Shown piece by piece: positions 8,220 to 16,567 of a stretch of 55,190 nt of DNA. This DNA comes from an uncultured Achromobacter sp. (GTDB taxonomy: Bacteria; Pseudomonadota; Gammaproteobacteria; Burkholderiales; Burkholderiaceae_B). The stretch's first letter is position 1, and each line of letters begins with the position of its first letter. The stretch lies in contig CAJYKY010000383.1 of NCBI GenBank assembly GCA_913775005.1, forward strand, positions 1 through 55,190, given 5' to 3'. Made by a program: the position numbers and the translations under genes. The notes beneath the pieces are model-generated. The model saw only the letters and a list, made by a program, of their open reading frames with translations, had not been told where the DNA came from and ran no database searches.

Positions 8220-8947
8220 GGCTCGACAAGGTCATCATGCTGGCCGCGCATACGGCACGGTCACAAGCCTATCTGCAAACCCTGGTCGCGCGCGATCTTC
8301 TGCCCGGCGCGGTCATCCTGCTGGCGCCGCCCGAGAAGGCCTCGGCGCCACGCGCCAGTACGCGGCTGTCCTTGCCTGACCTGGTAGCGCCAGACCTGGG
8401 CGAATCGGTGCCAGCCACCTGCGCACGCGCCGGCATCCCCGTCATCCACGTGGACACACCCGACGTGAATAGCGCGCAAGTGGTGCAGGCCATCGCCAGC
8501 TGCCAGGCCGATACGGTGATCTATTCCGGTTACGGCGGGCAAATCGTGGCAGACCACGTGTTGGCTTCAGGACCGGTCTTCCTGCATATGCATTCCGGGT
8601 GGCTGCCGGACTACCGGGGCAGCACGACGCTGTATTACGCCCTGCTCAACGGCGATCCGCCGGCCGTTTCCGCTTTGCTGCTGGACAAGCATATCGACAC
8701 AGGTCCTGTCGTGGCACGCCGGCAGTACCCCGTCCCCCCTGCGCACATTGACGTGGACAGCGTGTACGACGCCGCGATACGCGCGGACCTGCTTGCCCGG
8801 GTGCTTCAGGAATATGCCGCTTCTGGCCAATTCCAAGGCGAACCGCAACAGGCCGCTGCCGGCACGGCCCCCTATTACGTCATTCACCCGGTGCTCAAAC
8901 ACCTGGCCTTGCTGTCTCTCGCTTCGAAGGGTGCTGAAGATGGTTGA
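8216..8947 (+). CDS. Formyltransferase-family enzyme of the phosphoramidate operon
   Basis: A 243-residue protein with the 10-formyltetrahydrofolate transferase fold of PurN and Fmt. The loop HMHSGWLPDYRG at 124-135 and D161 in DKHIDTGPV match the active site. The usual Asn-x-His is His124-Met-His126 here, so the catalytic Asn is replaced by His. It is shorter than Fmt and lacks a tRNA-binding domain. Its substrate could be the amino group of the 3-amino-3,6-dideoxyhexose made by the FdtA/FdtB pair, or a nitrogen in the phosphoramidate branch. It overlaps the previous gene by 4 bases and the glutamine kinase gene by 8. Confidence 0.75.
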   Translation: MRLDKVIMLAAHTARSQAYLQTLVARDLLPGAVILLAPPEKASAPRASTRLSLPDLVAPDLGESVPATCARAGIPVIHVDTPDVNSAQVVQAIASCQADTVIYSGYGGQIVADHVLASGPVFLHMHSGWLPDYRGSTTLYYALLNGDPPAVSALLLDKHIDTGPVVARRQYPVPPAHIDVDSVYDAAIRADLLARVLQEYAASGQFQGEPQQAAAGTAPYYVIHPVLKHLALLSLASKGAEDG

Positions 8948-11354
8948 ACGCCCGCTCTCCACCACCAGCCCACGGTCCTTGTTCGCGTTCGGCACCAAGG
9001 CGGAAACGCTCCAGCGGCTGCAAGCGATGCTGCAACATGCGCGCGTGCCGGACTTCCTGTTCTTTACCCTGAAGGAATGGCGGGTCCGGCGTACTGCGGT
9101 CATCGCGCGCGTGCTGGAAAAGTTTGCCGGGACGCCGCTCGCCGTGCGCAGCAGCGCATTGATCGAAGACGGCGCGCGTCATTCCATGGCCGGCGCGTTC
9201 CTGAGCCTGCTGGATGTGGACGGATCCAACCCGGACGCCGTCGCCAATGCCATCGACCGCGTAGCGCAATCAATGACGGGCGATTCGCGAGACCAGGTCC
9301 TGGTGCAACCGATGATCAGCGACGTCGCGGTGAACGGCGTGATCATGACGTATGACATGGTGCACGGGACGCCCTACTACTGCATCGACTTCGATGATGA
9401 GAGCGGCCGCACGGACACGGTGACGGGCGGCAGCGCCATCAATAAAGGGCTGTTCGTCTATCGCCATACTGCGGCGGAATATCTGCGATCTTCCCGTGTC
9501 GCGCGCTTTCTTGAACTGGCGCGTGAGCTGGAATCGTTGTGCCAATGCGCCGCGCTGGACATCGAATTCGGCTTGAGCCGCGACGGACAGCTATACCTTT
9601 TTCAGGTCAGACGCATGTCGATGGCGGGGCAATGGCACCCCGTTACCGAACGCCGCGTAGAGCGGCAACTGGCCTTCGTGGAAGCCTTTGTGCGGGATTG
9701 CTCCTTGCCGCGCGACGGCATCGTGGGCGACACGACGATACTTGCCATCATGCCGGACTGGAATCCTGCCGAGCTGATCGGCACCACGCCCAAACCCTTG
9801 TCCGCATCGCTGTACCGCGAAATGATCACGCGCGCGACGTGGCACAAGGCGCGCGCCACGATGGGTTACCGCCCACTGCACGACGCCGAACTGATGGTGC
9901 AGATCAATGGGCATCCCTATATCGATGTGCGCCTGAGCTTCAATTCATTTTTACCCGCCGCGATCAGTGACGACGTCGGCGCCAAATTGGTGAACGCATG
10001 GCTGACGCGGCTGCGCGACAACCCGGAATTCCATGACAAGGTGGAATTCGATGTCGTTCCCACCTGTCTGGACTTCTGTTTCGACGAGGACTTCAACGCG
10101 CGCTATGGGTCAGTGCTGGATGACGCGCAACGGCAAGACTATCGCGCGGCGCTTGCGGCGCTGACGCGGCAAGCCGTCGCGCCGGGCGCGGCGTCGACCT
10201 TGACGCAGGCGCTGCAAAGCGCCGAGCGCCTGGCGCAAACCGCGTCACCGTCGCGGCATCAGGCTTGCGCGCGCACTGCGCTAGCCAACGCCAGCCGCCT
10301 GATGAATGCGTGCCGCCAGCAGGGCGTGCTGCCCTTCGCCATTGCAGCCCGCCATGCATTCATCGCGGAAGCGCTGATGCGTTCCGCGGTTCGCCGAGGC
10401 GCCTTGACGCAGGCGCGCCTGGACGCGTTCAAACGCAGCATTCACACCGTCACCGCCAACATCGTTGGCGAGTATGCCCAGGTCTGTCTTGGCAAGCTGC
10501 CGCGCGATGTGTTTCTGGCGCGTTATGGGCACCTGCGTCCGGGCACCTACGAGATCACCTCGTTGCGCTACGACGAACGAGACGATCTTTTCGATAACGA
10601 AGCACCGTTGCTGCATGAGGTGTCCGCCCCGGCATTCCACCTGGATGTTGCGGAACGAGACGCGCTGAATGCGCTGTTGAAAGAATCCGGGCTGGACGTG
10701 CTGGACGCGGATCAGCTCTGTGACTACGCGCGCACCGCGATCGCCGCGCGCGAGTCAGTCAAGTTCATGTTCACCAAGGTGCTTTCCGACGCGCTCTCGT
10801 TGCTGATTGCCTGGGGCGAACAGGTCGGCCTGTCGCGCGATGACCTGGCCTATCTTGACTGGAACGCCATTCAGAACAGCCTGACGCAACCGCCGATGGA
10901 TCATATAGACCGGCATTACCAGCTGCTTGCCGCCAACGCGCGGCTTCAGTCGGAATCGGCGCACGCATTCAAGCTTGCCCACATCATCTCTGGCGTGCAG
11001 GATATTTACGTGGCCACGCTGAATCGCAGCGTCCCGAATTTTGTCGGCACGGGCGCGGCGTCGGCAAGCATCATCGAACTGACCGCGCAAATGTCGGCGC
11101 ACGCCAACATCGAAGGCAAGATCATTTGCATCGAAAACGCGGACCCTGGGTTCGATTGGATCTTCACGCAACGGCCGGCCGCATTAATCACCCGCTTTGG
11201 CGGCGCTAATTCACATATGGCGATCCGTTGCGCGGAATTCGGTTTGCCTGCGGCGATCGGCTGCGGCGACCAGCTGTATTCGCGCCTGGTGGCGGCGGGT
11301 AGCGCTGAATTGAATTGCGCGGAAAAAATCCTGCGGGCGCTCCATGACAAATGA
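8940..11354 (+). CDS. L-glutamine kinase (Cj1418 type), PEP-synthase-like
   Basis: An 804-residue protein built like phosphoenolpyruvate synthase. An N-terminal ATP-grasp domain carries AVRSSALIEDG at 68-78 and SMAGAFLSL at 82-90. A large middle region follows, and a C-terminal phosphohistidine domain carries GGANSHMA with His759. The PEP/pyruvate barrel domain is absent. This is the architecture of Cj1418, which phosphorylates the amide nitrogen of glutamine and uses ATP with release of AMP and phosphate. The genes for the next two pathway steps follow directly. The ATG at 8940 overlaps the formyltransferase stop; the 3' end overlaps the hydrolase gene by 11 bases. Function is inferred from architecture and context. 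Confidence 0.82.
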   Translation: MVERPLSTTSPRSLFAFGTKAETLQRLQAMLQHARVPDFLFFTLKEWRVRRTAVIARVLEKFAGTPLAVRSSALIEDGARHSMAGAFLSLLDVDGSNPDAVANAIDRVAQSMTGDSRDQVLVQPMISDVAVNGVIMTYDMVHGTPYYCIDFDDESGRTDTVTGGSAINKGLFVYRHTAAEYLRSSRVARFLELARELESLCQCAALDIEFGLSRDGQLYLFQVRRMSMAGQWHPVTERRVERQLAFVEAFVRDCSLPRDGIVGDTTILAIMPDWNPAELIGTTPKPLSASLYREMITRATWHKARATMGYRPLHDAELMVQINGHPYIDVRLSFNSFLPAAISDDVGAKLVNAWLTRLRDNPEFHDKVEFDVVPTCLDFCFDEDFNARYGSVLDDAQRQDYRAALAALTRQAVAPGAASTLTQALQSAERLAQTASPSRHQACARTALANASRLMNACRQQGVLPFAIAARHAFIAEALMRSAVRRGALTQARLDAFKRSIHTVTANIVGEYAQVCLGKLPRDVFLARYGHLRPGTYEITSLRYDERDDLFDNEAPLLHEVSAPAFHLDVAERDALNALLKESGLDVLDADQLCDYARTAIAARESVKFMFTKVLSDALSLLIAWGEQVGLSRDDLAYLDWNAIQNSLTQPPMDHIDRHYQLLAANARLQSESAHAFKLAHIISGVQDIYVATLNRSVPNFVGTGAASASIIELTAQMSAHANIEGKIICIENADPGFDWIFTQRPAALITRFGGANSHMAIRCAEFGLPAAIGCGDQLYSRLVAAGSAELNCAEKILRALHDK

Positions 11355-11943
11355 ACGTCGTATCGGCATCTCGATGCGGATCGTGCAAGCCGTGGGCTAT
11401 GCCGAGCCGCGCGATGCGCTGTCGCAGGAATGGGCGAGCCTGATGGCGCGAGCGCTGCCGGGTACGCCCTGGCTGCCCATCCCGAATCTAGGCGCCGAAG
11501 CCGTCGTGGCGTTCTGCGCCAATTGGAAACTGAACGGCCTGATCGTGAGCGGCGGCGACGACATCGGGCAAACGCCCTTGCGCGACAGTACCGAGCGGGC
11601 GCTGCTGGATTGGGCCGAGCGCCATGATGTGCCCACGCTCGGTGTGTGCCGCGGCATGCAGCTGATGTGCGAACGCGCGGGCGTCAGCCTCGTCGGCATG
11701 CACGGTCATGTACGAACGCGGCATGCACTCATTGGCGAACGCAGCGGCGAGGTCAACAGCTTTCATGCCTGGGCGCCCGAGCGTTGCCCCGCAGGATTCC
11801 GGCCCGTGGCCCACGCGCCTGACGGCGTGCTGGAAGCCATTGCGCATGACACGCTGCGTTGGGAGGGTTGGATGTGGCATCCCGAACGCGAAGCGTCGCC
11901 GGACGCCCTGGACGTGCAAGGTCTGAAAAGGATATTCGAATGA
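11344..11943 (+). CDS. Gamma-glutamyl-CDP-amidate hydrolase (Cj1417 type), class I GATase
   Basis: A 199-residue class I glutamine-amidotransferase-fold hydrolase (peptidase C26 type). The nucleophile is Cys102 in LGVCRGMQ, with His179 and Glu181 in HPERE completing the triad. VNSFHAW at 137-143 resembles the gamma-glutamyl hydrolase group. In the Campylobacter pathway this enzyme removes glutamate from CDP-glutamine to leave cytidine diphosphoramidate. The position between the glutamine kinase and cytidylyltransferase genes, with overlaps on both sides, supports the same step here. A general gamma-glutamyl hydrolase such as PuuD is less likely because no polyamine genes are near. Confidence 0.82.
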   Translation: MTNERRIGISMRIVQAVGYAEPRDALSQEWASLMARALPGTPWLPIPNLGAEAVVAFCANWKLNGLIVSGGDDIGQTPLRDSTERALLDWAERHDVPTLGVCRGMQLMCERAGVSLVGMHGHVRTRHALIGERSGEVNSFHAWAPERCPAGFRPVAHAPDGVLEAIAHDTLRWEGWMWHPEREASPDALDVQGLKRIFE

Positions 11944-12659
11944 AAGCAATCATCCTGGCGGCGGGACGCGGCAGCCGCATGGGCGACATGACGGCCGAAC
12001 AGCCCAAATGCCTGACCCAGATCAAAGGCGTCACCTTGCTGGATCGCCAACTGGCGGCATTGCGCGAGGCGGGCGTGGACGAGATCGGCATCGTGACGGG
12101 GTATCGGCGCCAGGCCCTGGCGGATCGCGGCTTGCACGAGTTTCACAACCCGGATTGGGCCGATACCAACATGGTGTCGTCGCTGGCGTGCGCGCAGTCC
12201 TGGCTGTCGGAAGGCCCTTGCATCGTCAGCTATTCCGACATTTTCTATAGTGCCCAGGCCGTGCGTTCATTGATCGACGAGAACAGTGCGCTGGCGCTGA
12301 CGTATGACCCCAACTGGCTGTCGCTGTGGGGTGCGCGGTTCAGCGACCCCTTGTCCGACGCGGAGACGTTCCGGCTGGCGCCGGACGGCACGCTGCTTGA
12401 AATCGGCGAAAAGCCCCGGACCGTGCAGGAAGTCCAGGGGCAATACATGGGGTTGTTGCGCTTTACGCCCGCAGGCTGGAAGGCGTTGGAAGCCATGCGC
12501 GCGGTGCTTACGGCCGACGTCTGCAATCGCATGCACATGACCGGCGCCTTGCAACGCTTGATTCAAGCTGGCGGTATCGCCATCCGCGCCATTCCGTACA
12601 CCGGAGAATGGGGCGAGGTTGACTCGCAGGACGACCTCGCCGTTTACCAATCTCCCTGA
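11940..12659 (+). CDS. CTP:phosphoglutamine cytidylyltransferase (Cj1416 type)
   Basis: A 239-residue nucleotidyltransferase. The N-terminus has the NTP-binding LAAGRGSRM at 6-14 and the conserved Lys23 in EQPKCL; DTNMVSSL follows as in LicC-type cytidylyltransferases; Asp100 in SYSDIF and a late EVDSQDDL are the likely metal ligands. Cj1416 joins CTP and phosphoglutamine to CDP-glutamine, and this is the last of the four pathway genes in this operon. ATG 11940 overlaps the hydrolase stop. A longer ORF begins upstream inside that gene but has no coupling logic. It ends 12 bases before the convergent lipA stop. Confidence 0.82.
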   Translation: MKAIILAAGRGSRMGDMTAEQPKCLTQIKGVTLLDRQLAALREAGVDEIGIVTGYRRQALADRGLHEFHNPDWADTNMVSSLACAQSWLSEGPCIVSYSDIFYSAQAVRSLIDENSALALTYDPNWLSLWGARFSDPLSDAETFRLAPDGTLLEIGEKPRTVQEVQGQYMGLLRFTPAGWKALEAMRAVLTADVCNRMHMTGALQRLIQAGGIAIRAIPYTGEWGEVDSQDDLAVYQSP

Positions 12660-12671
12660 AAGCCCCTCAGG

Positions 12672-13682
12672 TCAATTCACCCCAGCCGCATGCGCCTGCT
12701 CATCCGCATGATAAGAAGACCGCACCATCGCGCCCACCGCCGCATGCGAGAAGCCCATCGCATACGCTTCACGTTCGAACATTGCGAACGTATCCGGGTG
12801 CACGTAACGCAGCACCGGCAGGTGATGCTCTGACGGCTGCAAGTACTGGCCGATGGTCAGCATGTCTACGTTGTGTTCGCGCATATCGCGCATCACTTGC
12901 AGGATTTCTTCGTCGGTTTCGCCCAAGCCCAGCATCAGCCCGGACTTGGTTGCCACTTCGGGATGCAGCTTCTTGAATTCCGCCAGCAGCTTCAACGAGT
13001 GCATGTAATCCGAACCCGGACGTGCCTGCTTGTACAGACGCGGCACCGTTTCCAGGTTGTGGTTCATGACGTCGGGGGGGCCGGCGTTCAGGATGGTCAG
13101 CGCGCGGTCCAGGCGGCCGCGGAAGTCGGGCACCAGCACTTCGATGCGGGTGGTGGGCGACAGTTCGCGGATGTGCGTGATGCAGTCGACAAAGTGGCCG
13201 GCGCCGCCGTCGCGCAGGTCGTCGCGATCAACCGAGGTGATGACGACGTACGACAGCTTTAACGCGGCGATGGTGCGCGCGAGGTTCTCGGGCTCTTTGG
13301 GGTCCAGCGGGTCGGGGCGGCCATGGCCCACATCACAGAACGGGCAGCGGCGCGTGCACTTGTCGCCCATGATCATGAACGTGGCGGTGCCCTTGCCGAA
13401 GCATTCGCCGATGTTCGGGCAGGACGCCTCTTCGCAGACCGTGTGCAGATTGTGTTCGCGCAGGATGCGTTTGATGTCGTAGAAGCGCGAGCCGGGCGCG
13501 GCGGCCTTGACGCGGATCCACTCAGGTTTCTTCAGGCGCTCTGCCGGAACGATCTTGATGGGGATGCGTGCCGTCTTGGCCTGCGATTTCTGTTTTTGCG
13601 TCGGATCGTAGACCGCTTCCGCAGGCGCTGCGGCAGGGGCGGATTCGTTCGAGGGGACAGGGGACTCGGCGAGCGTAGACAT
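12672..13682 (-). CDS. lipA: Lipoyl synthase
   Basis: A 336-residue radical-SAM enzyme that inserts two sulfur atoms into the octanoyl chain on lipoyl domains. Both iron-sulfur sites are visible: Cys83, Cys88 and Cys94 (auxiliary cluster) and CTRRCPFC with Cys109, Cys113 and Cys116 (radical-SAM cluster). Residues 1-40 form a low-complexity extension beyond the core. It works after LipB, whose gene lies about 2 kb away on the same strand, separated by a LacI-like gene and a Sel1-repeat gene. Confidence 0.97.
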   Translation of the reverse strand: MSTLAESPVPSNESAPAAAPAEAVYDPTQKQKSQAKTARIPIKIVPAERLKKPEWIRVKAAAPGSRFYDIKRILREHNLHTVCEEASCPNIGECFGKGTATFMIMGDKCTRRCPFCDVGHGRPDPLDPKEPENLARTIAALKLSYVVITSVDRDDLRDGGAGHFVDCITHIRELSPTTRIEVLVPDFRGRLDRALTILNAGPPDVMNHNLETVPRLYKQARPGSDYMHSLKLLAEFKKLHPEVATKSGLMLGLGETDEEILQVMRDMREHNVDMLTIGQYLQPSEHHLPVLRYVHPDTFAMFEREAYAMGFSHAAVGAMVRSSYHADEQAHAAGVN

Positions 13683-13852
13683 TGGGCACCTTCAAAACCA
13701 GGACGCAGGGCGGCCGGTCTGAGACAAAAAAGGCATTTTACCCTTCACCGCCCAGGTCCGCCCATCGGCCACTGGCGGGGGTGAACGCCCCCCGCGCTGC
13801 CTGGGTTATCGTCTTGCCTGACAAACACCCGGATTTCCTCGGTTTCCCGCCC

Positions 13853-14665
13853 ATGCCTGCTTCCGCCTCGCCCCGCCTTATTGCCCTGATCGCCCCTCGC
13901 CTGGACGCTGGCCCCCACAGCCGGGCCATTCAGGCGGCGGCTGACCGACTGGCGCCCGAAGGCTATTTCCTGATGGCGGGTCCCTGGCATGACCCCGCCC
14001 TGCTGCCGCAACTGGCAGCCCTGGGACCGGCCGGCGCGCTGGTGATGGGGCCGCTGGACGACCCGGCCCTGCGCTTGGGCCTGGCCGCGCTGGAGATACC
14101 GGTGGTGGAAACCTGGAGCGCCTCGTCGCACCCGCTGGATACGGCGGTTGTCATCGACAACGAAGAGGCCGGCCGCGCCGCAGCACGCCATCTGGCCGAA
14201 AAGCGCCATGCGCTGGTGGCGTGCATCAGCGCCGACAACCCCTGGGAACGCGCGCGGCGCCAAGGCTTCATCAGTGCAGCGGCCGGACTGGGCCTGGACC
14301 GCGTGGCCGACATCGTGCAGCCCGAAGTGCTGCAAATGAACGACGGCCGCATGGCGTTCTTGCGCCTCTTGGCAACCAACACGATCTTTGACGCGGTGTT
14401 CTGCACGTCGGACCTGCTGGCTGCTGCGACGGTATCGGAAGCGCACAACCGGGATCTGCATGTGCCGCAAGACCTGGCCGTGCTGGGCTTCAGCGACGAC
14501 GGCAGCGCCGTGCAATGGGCGCAAGGCCTGACGACGCTGAGTGTGAACGCGGCCGACCTTGGCCGGCGCGCGGCCCAGGCGCTGCTTGACCGGCTACAGG
14601 GCGAACTGCCCGCCGGGCAGCATCAAACGCTGGAAGTGACTTTCGAAGCTCGTCTTAGCACCTAG
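13853..14665 (+). CDS. LacI-type sensor domain protein without helix-turn-helix
   Basis: A 270-residue protein matching the periplasmic-binding-like sensor domain of LacI/GalR regulators: VIDNEEAGRAAARHL, NPWERARRQGF, and DAVFCTSDLLAAA with VPQDLAVLGFSD. The roughly 60-residue DNA-binding part that normally precedes this domain is missing. The in-frame sequence upstream to 13682 shows no helix-turn-helix and overlaps the lipA start region, so I chose ATG 13853. No signal peptide is seen. It may be a decayed regulator or a soluble ligand-binding protein. Its last codons lie in a tandem repeat. Confidence 0.7.
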   Translation: MPASASPRLIALIAPRLDAGPHSRAIQAAADRLAPEGYFLMAGPWHDPALLPQLAALGPAGALVMGPLDDPALRLGLAALEIPVVETWSASSHPLDTAVVIDNEEAGRAAARHLAEKRHALVACISADNPWERARRQGFISAAAGLGLDRVADIVQPEVLQMNDGRMAFLRLLATNTIFDAVFCTSDLLAAATVSEAHNRDLHVPQDLAVLGFSDDGSAVQWAQGLTTLSVNAADLGRRAAQALLDRLQGELPAGQHQTLEVTFEARLST

Positions 14666-14710
14666 GATTTAGCACCTAGGATTTAGCACCTAGGACTTAG
14701 CACCTAGGAC
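14655..14710. repeat. Four tandem copies of a 14-base repeat
   Basis: The unit TTAGCACCTAGGAT occurs four times head to tail at 14655, 14669, 14683 and 14697, the last two ending in AC. Each copy contains the palindrome CCTAGG. The first copy supplies the stop codon of the LacI-like gene (TAG 14663-14665), so the array spans the 3' end of that gene and the following spacer. Confidence 0.95.
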
Positions 14711-14736
14711 GCAGGCCGCGCATCTGCGCGCCCCCC

Positions 14737-15456
14737 TCAGACCTCGTACAAGGCCGGAAAGCCGCAGTCCTGCAACATGCCGTTGGCTTCCTTCAGGAAC
14801 GCGGGCGTGGACGTTTCCGGCACGCGCACCAGCCATTGCACGGCCTCTTCCTTCTGGCCGCGCAACAGCAGCAGGCGGCCCAGGTGGAACATGCCCCGGA
14901 AGTCACCGCCTTCGGCGCAGCGCTGGTAGCAGTCGAACGCGCGCGCCATGTCCTGCTCAACCACGTCGCCCGCTTCGTAGAACCGGCCGACCACGCCAAT
15001 CGATTTCACATGCCCCATCTGCGCGGCCTGCTGATACAGCGCCAGCGCCGCAGCCTTGTTCTGCGTGACGCCGCCGCGTCCGCTGCGCAACATGTGCGCG
15101 TAGTTGTACATGCCCCAATCCAGGCCCCGGTCGGCGGCCAGCCGGAACCAGTAGGCCGCGACGGTATCGTCCGCAGGCACGCCCCAGCCGTTTTCATAAC
15201 AGCGGCCCACCATATTGATGGCCATCACGTTGTCGGCATTGGCGGCGCGCTTGAACCACGCCAGCCCTTCTTCGGGTTGGCGGGCCACGCCCACGCCGTC
15301 CAGCAGCATCTGACCGTAGATGGTCTGGGCTTCGACCAGCCCTAGATCGGCCGCCGCCCGGATCCAGGCGGCGTAGTCTTCGGCCGGGCCTTCGCGCAGC
15401 CGGGCCAGTTCCTCGGGCGAGGTGGCGGCCACGTCGGCCGCGCTGTAGGTCTTCAT
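14737..15456 (-). CDS. Sel1-like repeat protein
   Basis: A 239-residue soluble protein made mostly of about five Sel1-like repeats (a TPR variant of about 36 residues), seen as repeated A-x-x-x-Y/W-F/Y-x-x-A-A spaced with G-x-G/Y-x-x-G turns. Such solenoids mediate protein contacts. No catalytic motif or signal peptide was seen. Its start overlaps the lipB stop by 4 bases, so it is co-translated with lipB, but a lipoylation role is not established. Confidence 0.85.
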   Translation of the reverse strand: MKTYSAADVAATSPEELARLREGPAEDYAAWIRAAADLGLVEAQTIYGQMLLDGVGVARQPEEGLAWFKRAANADNVMAINMVGRCYENGWGVPADDTVAAYWFRLAADRGLDWGMYNYAHMLRSGRGGVTQNKAAALALYQQAAQMGHVKSIGVVGRFYEAGDVVEQDMARAFDCYQRCAEGGDFRGMFHLGRLLLLRGQKEEAVQWLVRVPETSTPAFLKEANGMLQDCGFPALYEV

Positions 15457-16103
15457 GTCGTGCTTCCTCTGCGGCGCCAGGCATCCGCCAGATTTTGGGC
15501 CAGCGCATCGCCCACATCGGTGGGCGTGCGCGTGACGCCACAGGCCGCCATATCGACGGTGCGCAGCCCTTCGTAGCCACAGGGGTTGATGCCCAGGAAC
15601 GGCGTCAGGTCCATCTGCACGTTCAGCGACACCCCATGGTAGGCACGCCCGTTACGGATCTTGATGCCCAGCGCGGCGATCTTGGCCAGTTCGCCGCTGC
15701 CGGGCGCGGCGCCCGGATCCGGCACATACACGCCCGGCGCGCCGGGCTTGCGACAGGCGCCTGCCACGCCATGCTGGGTCAGCGTGTCGATGACCGCGCT
15801 TTCCAGCAAGGTGACGTATTCCTTCACGTACATATCCACGCGCCGCAGGTCGAACAGCGCATAGGCCATCACCTGGCCAGGACCGTGATAAGTCACCTGG
15901 CCACCGCGATCGCAATGGACGATGGGAATGTTGCCGGGGTTCAGCACATGCTGGGGCAGGCCCGCCTGACCCAGCGTGTAGACCGGCGTGTGCTCGCAGA
16001 GCCAGATCTCGTCAGGCGTGTCGGCGCCGCGCAGGCTGGTGTAGGCCTGCATGTCTTGCCAGACCGGCAGATATTCCGCCGGCCGCGCGAGCCACTTGAT
16101 CAC
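15453..16103 (-). CDS. lipB: Octanoyl-[ACP]:protein octanoyltransferase
   Basis: A 216-residue enzyme that moves octanoate from acyl carrier protein to lipoyl domains. The substrate loop RGGQVTYHGPGQ is at 66-77, Lys141 lies in AKIAALGIKIR, and the nucleophile is Cys175 in NPCGYEGL. The Lys-Cys spacing equals that of characterised LipB enzymes. The start codon is GTG at 16103. The gene sits 10 bases after the ybeD-like gene and overlaps the Sel1 gene, giving a ybeD-lipB-Sel1 operon. LipA acts next in the pathway. Confidence 0.96.
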   Translation of the reverse strand: MIKWLARPAEYLPVWQDMQAYTSLRGADTPDEIWLCEHTPVYTLGQAGLPQHVLNPGNIPIVHCDRGGQVTYHGPGQVMAYALFDLRRVDMYVKEYVTLLESAVIDTLTQHGVAGACRKPGAPGVYVPDPGAAPGSGELAKIAALGIKIRNGRAYHGVSLNVQMDLTPFLGINPCGYEGLRTVDMAACGVTRTPTDVGDALAQNLADAWRRRGSTT

Positions 16104-16113
16104 AGCGCTTCGC

Positions 16114-16386
16114 TTACAGAACGATGGACACCATGGGGTGGCCGTGCAAAGCCTTGTAGAGGTTGTCCAGCTGCTCGCGCGAGGTGGCGCGCACGATGAA
16201 CGTCAGGCCCATGTAGTTGCCGCCCTTGCTGGGCCGCATCTCGACGGTGGCGGCGTCAAATTCGGGGTCGAACTGCAAGACGACGTCAGTCAGCGTCTGG
16301 GCGAATTCGGGATGCTGCTTGCCCATGACCTTGATGGGAAAGTCGCTGGGATATTCGATGAGCGATTCTTCGGGCGGAATATGCAT
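16114..16386 (-). CDS. YbeD-like DUF493 protein
   Basis: A 90-residue protein of the YbeD/DUF493 family, an ACT-like ferredoxin fold often encoded beside lipB. It opens with ESLIEYPSDFPIKVMG and has the family's GNYMGLTFIVRA near the middle. The biochemical role is not established; linkage to lipoate genes suggests regulation or assistance. Start ATG 16386 gives the normal family length. A possible promoter lies about 40 bases upstream. Confidence 0.9.
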   Translation of the reverse strand: MHIPPEESLIEYPSDFPIKVMGKQHPEFAQTLTDVVLQFDPEFDAATVEMRPSKGGNYMGLTFIVRATSREQLDNLYKALHGHPMVSIVL

Positions 16387-16423
16387 AAGAGTTACCTACG
16401 GAGGTTGATTGCCCCTGAATGTT

Positions 16424-16453
16424 CTTATATGGGGGCAAGCGGCGCAGAGGCAA
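16424..16453 (-). promoter_or_regulatory. Possible promoter for the ybeD-lipB operon
   Basis: On the minus strand TTGCCT (16448-16453) and TATAAG (16424-16429) stand 18 bases apart, about 38 bases upstream of the ybeD-like start. The rest of the 181-base gap to the aminotransferase gene is Gly/Cys-rich-codon-like GC sequence in which I see no other signal. Confidence 0.4.
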
Positions 16454-16567
16454 GGCAAAAGCAGGCAAAAGCAAGGCGCAACCCAAGGCGCCAGCACGAC
16501 GCCTGTATCGCGGGCTTGCGACGCCGCGGCAACGCGCTAGCGGGGGCCACAGCAGCTGCCGACCCGC

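Noticed and set aside
8940..11354. Phosphoenolpyruvate synthase or PPDK
   Set aside because: The C-terminal PEP/pyruvate-binding barrel is missing; the protein ends after the phosphohistidine domain.
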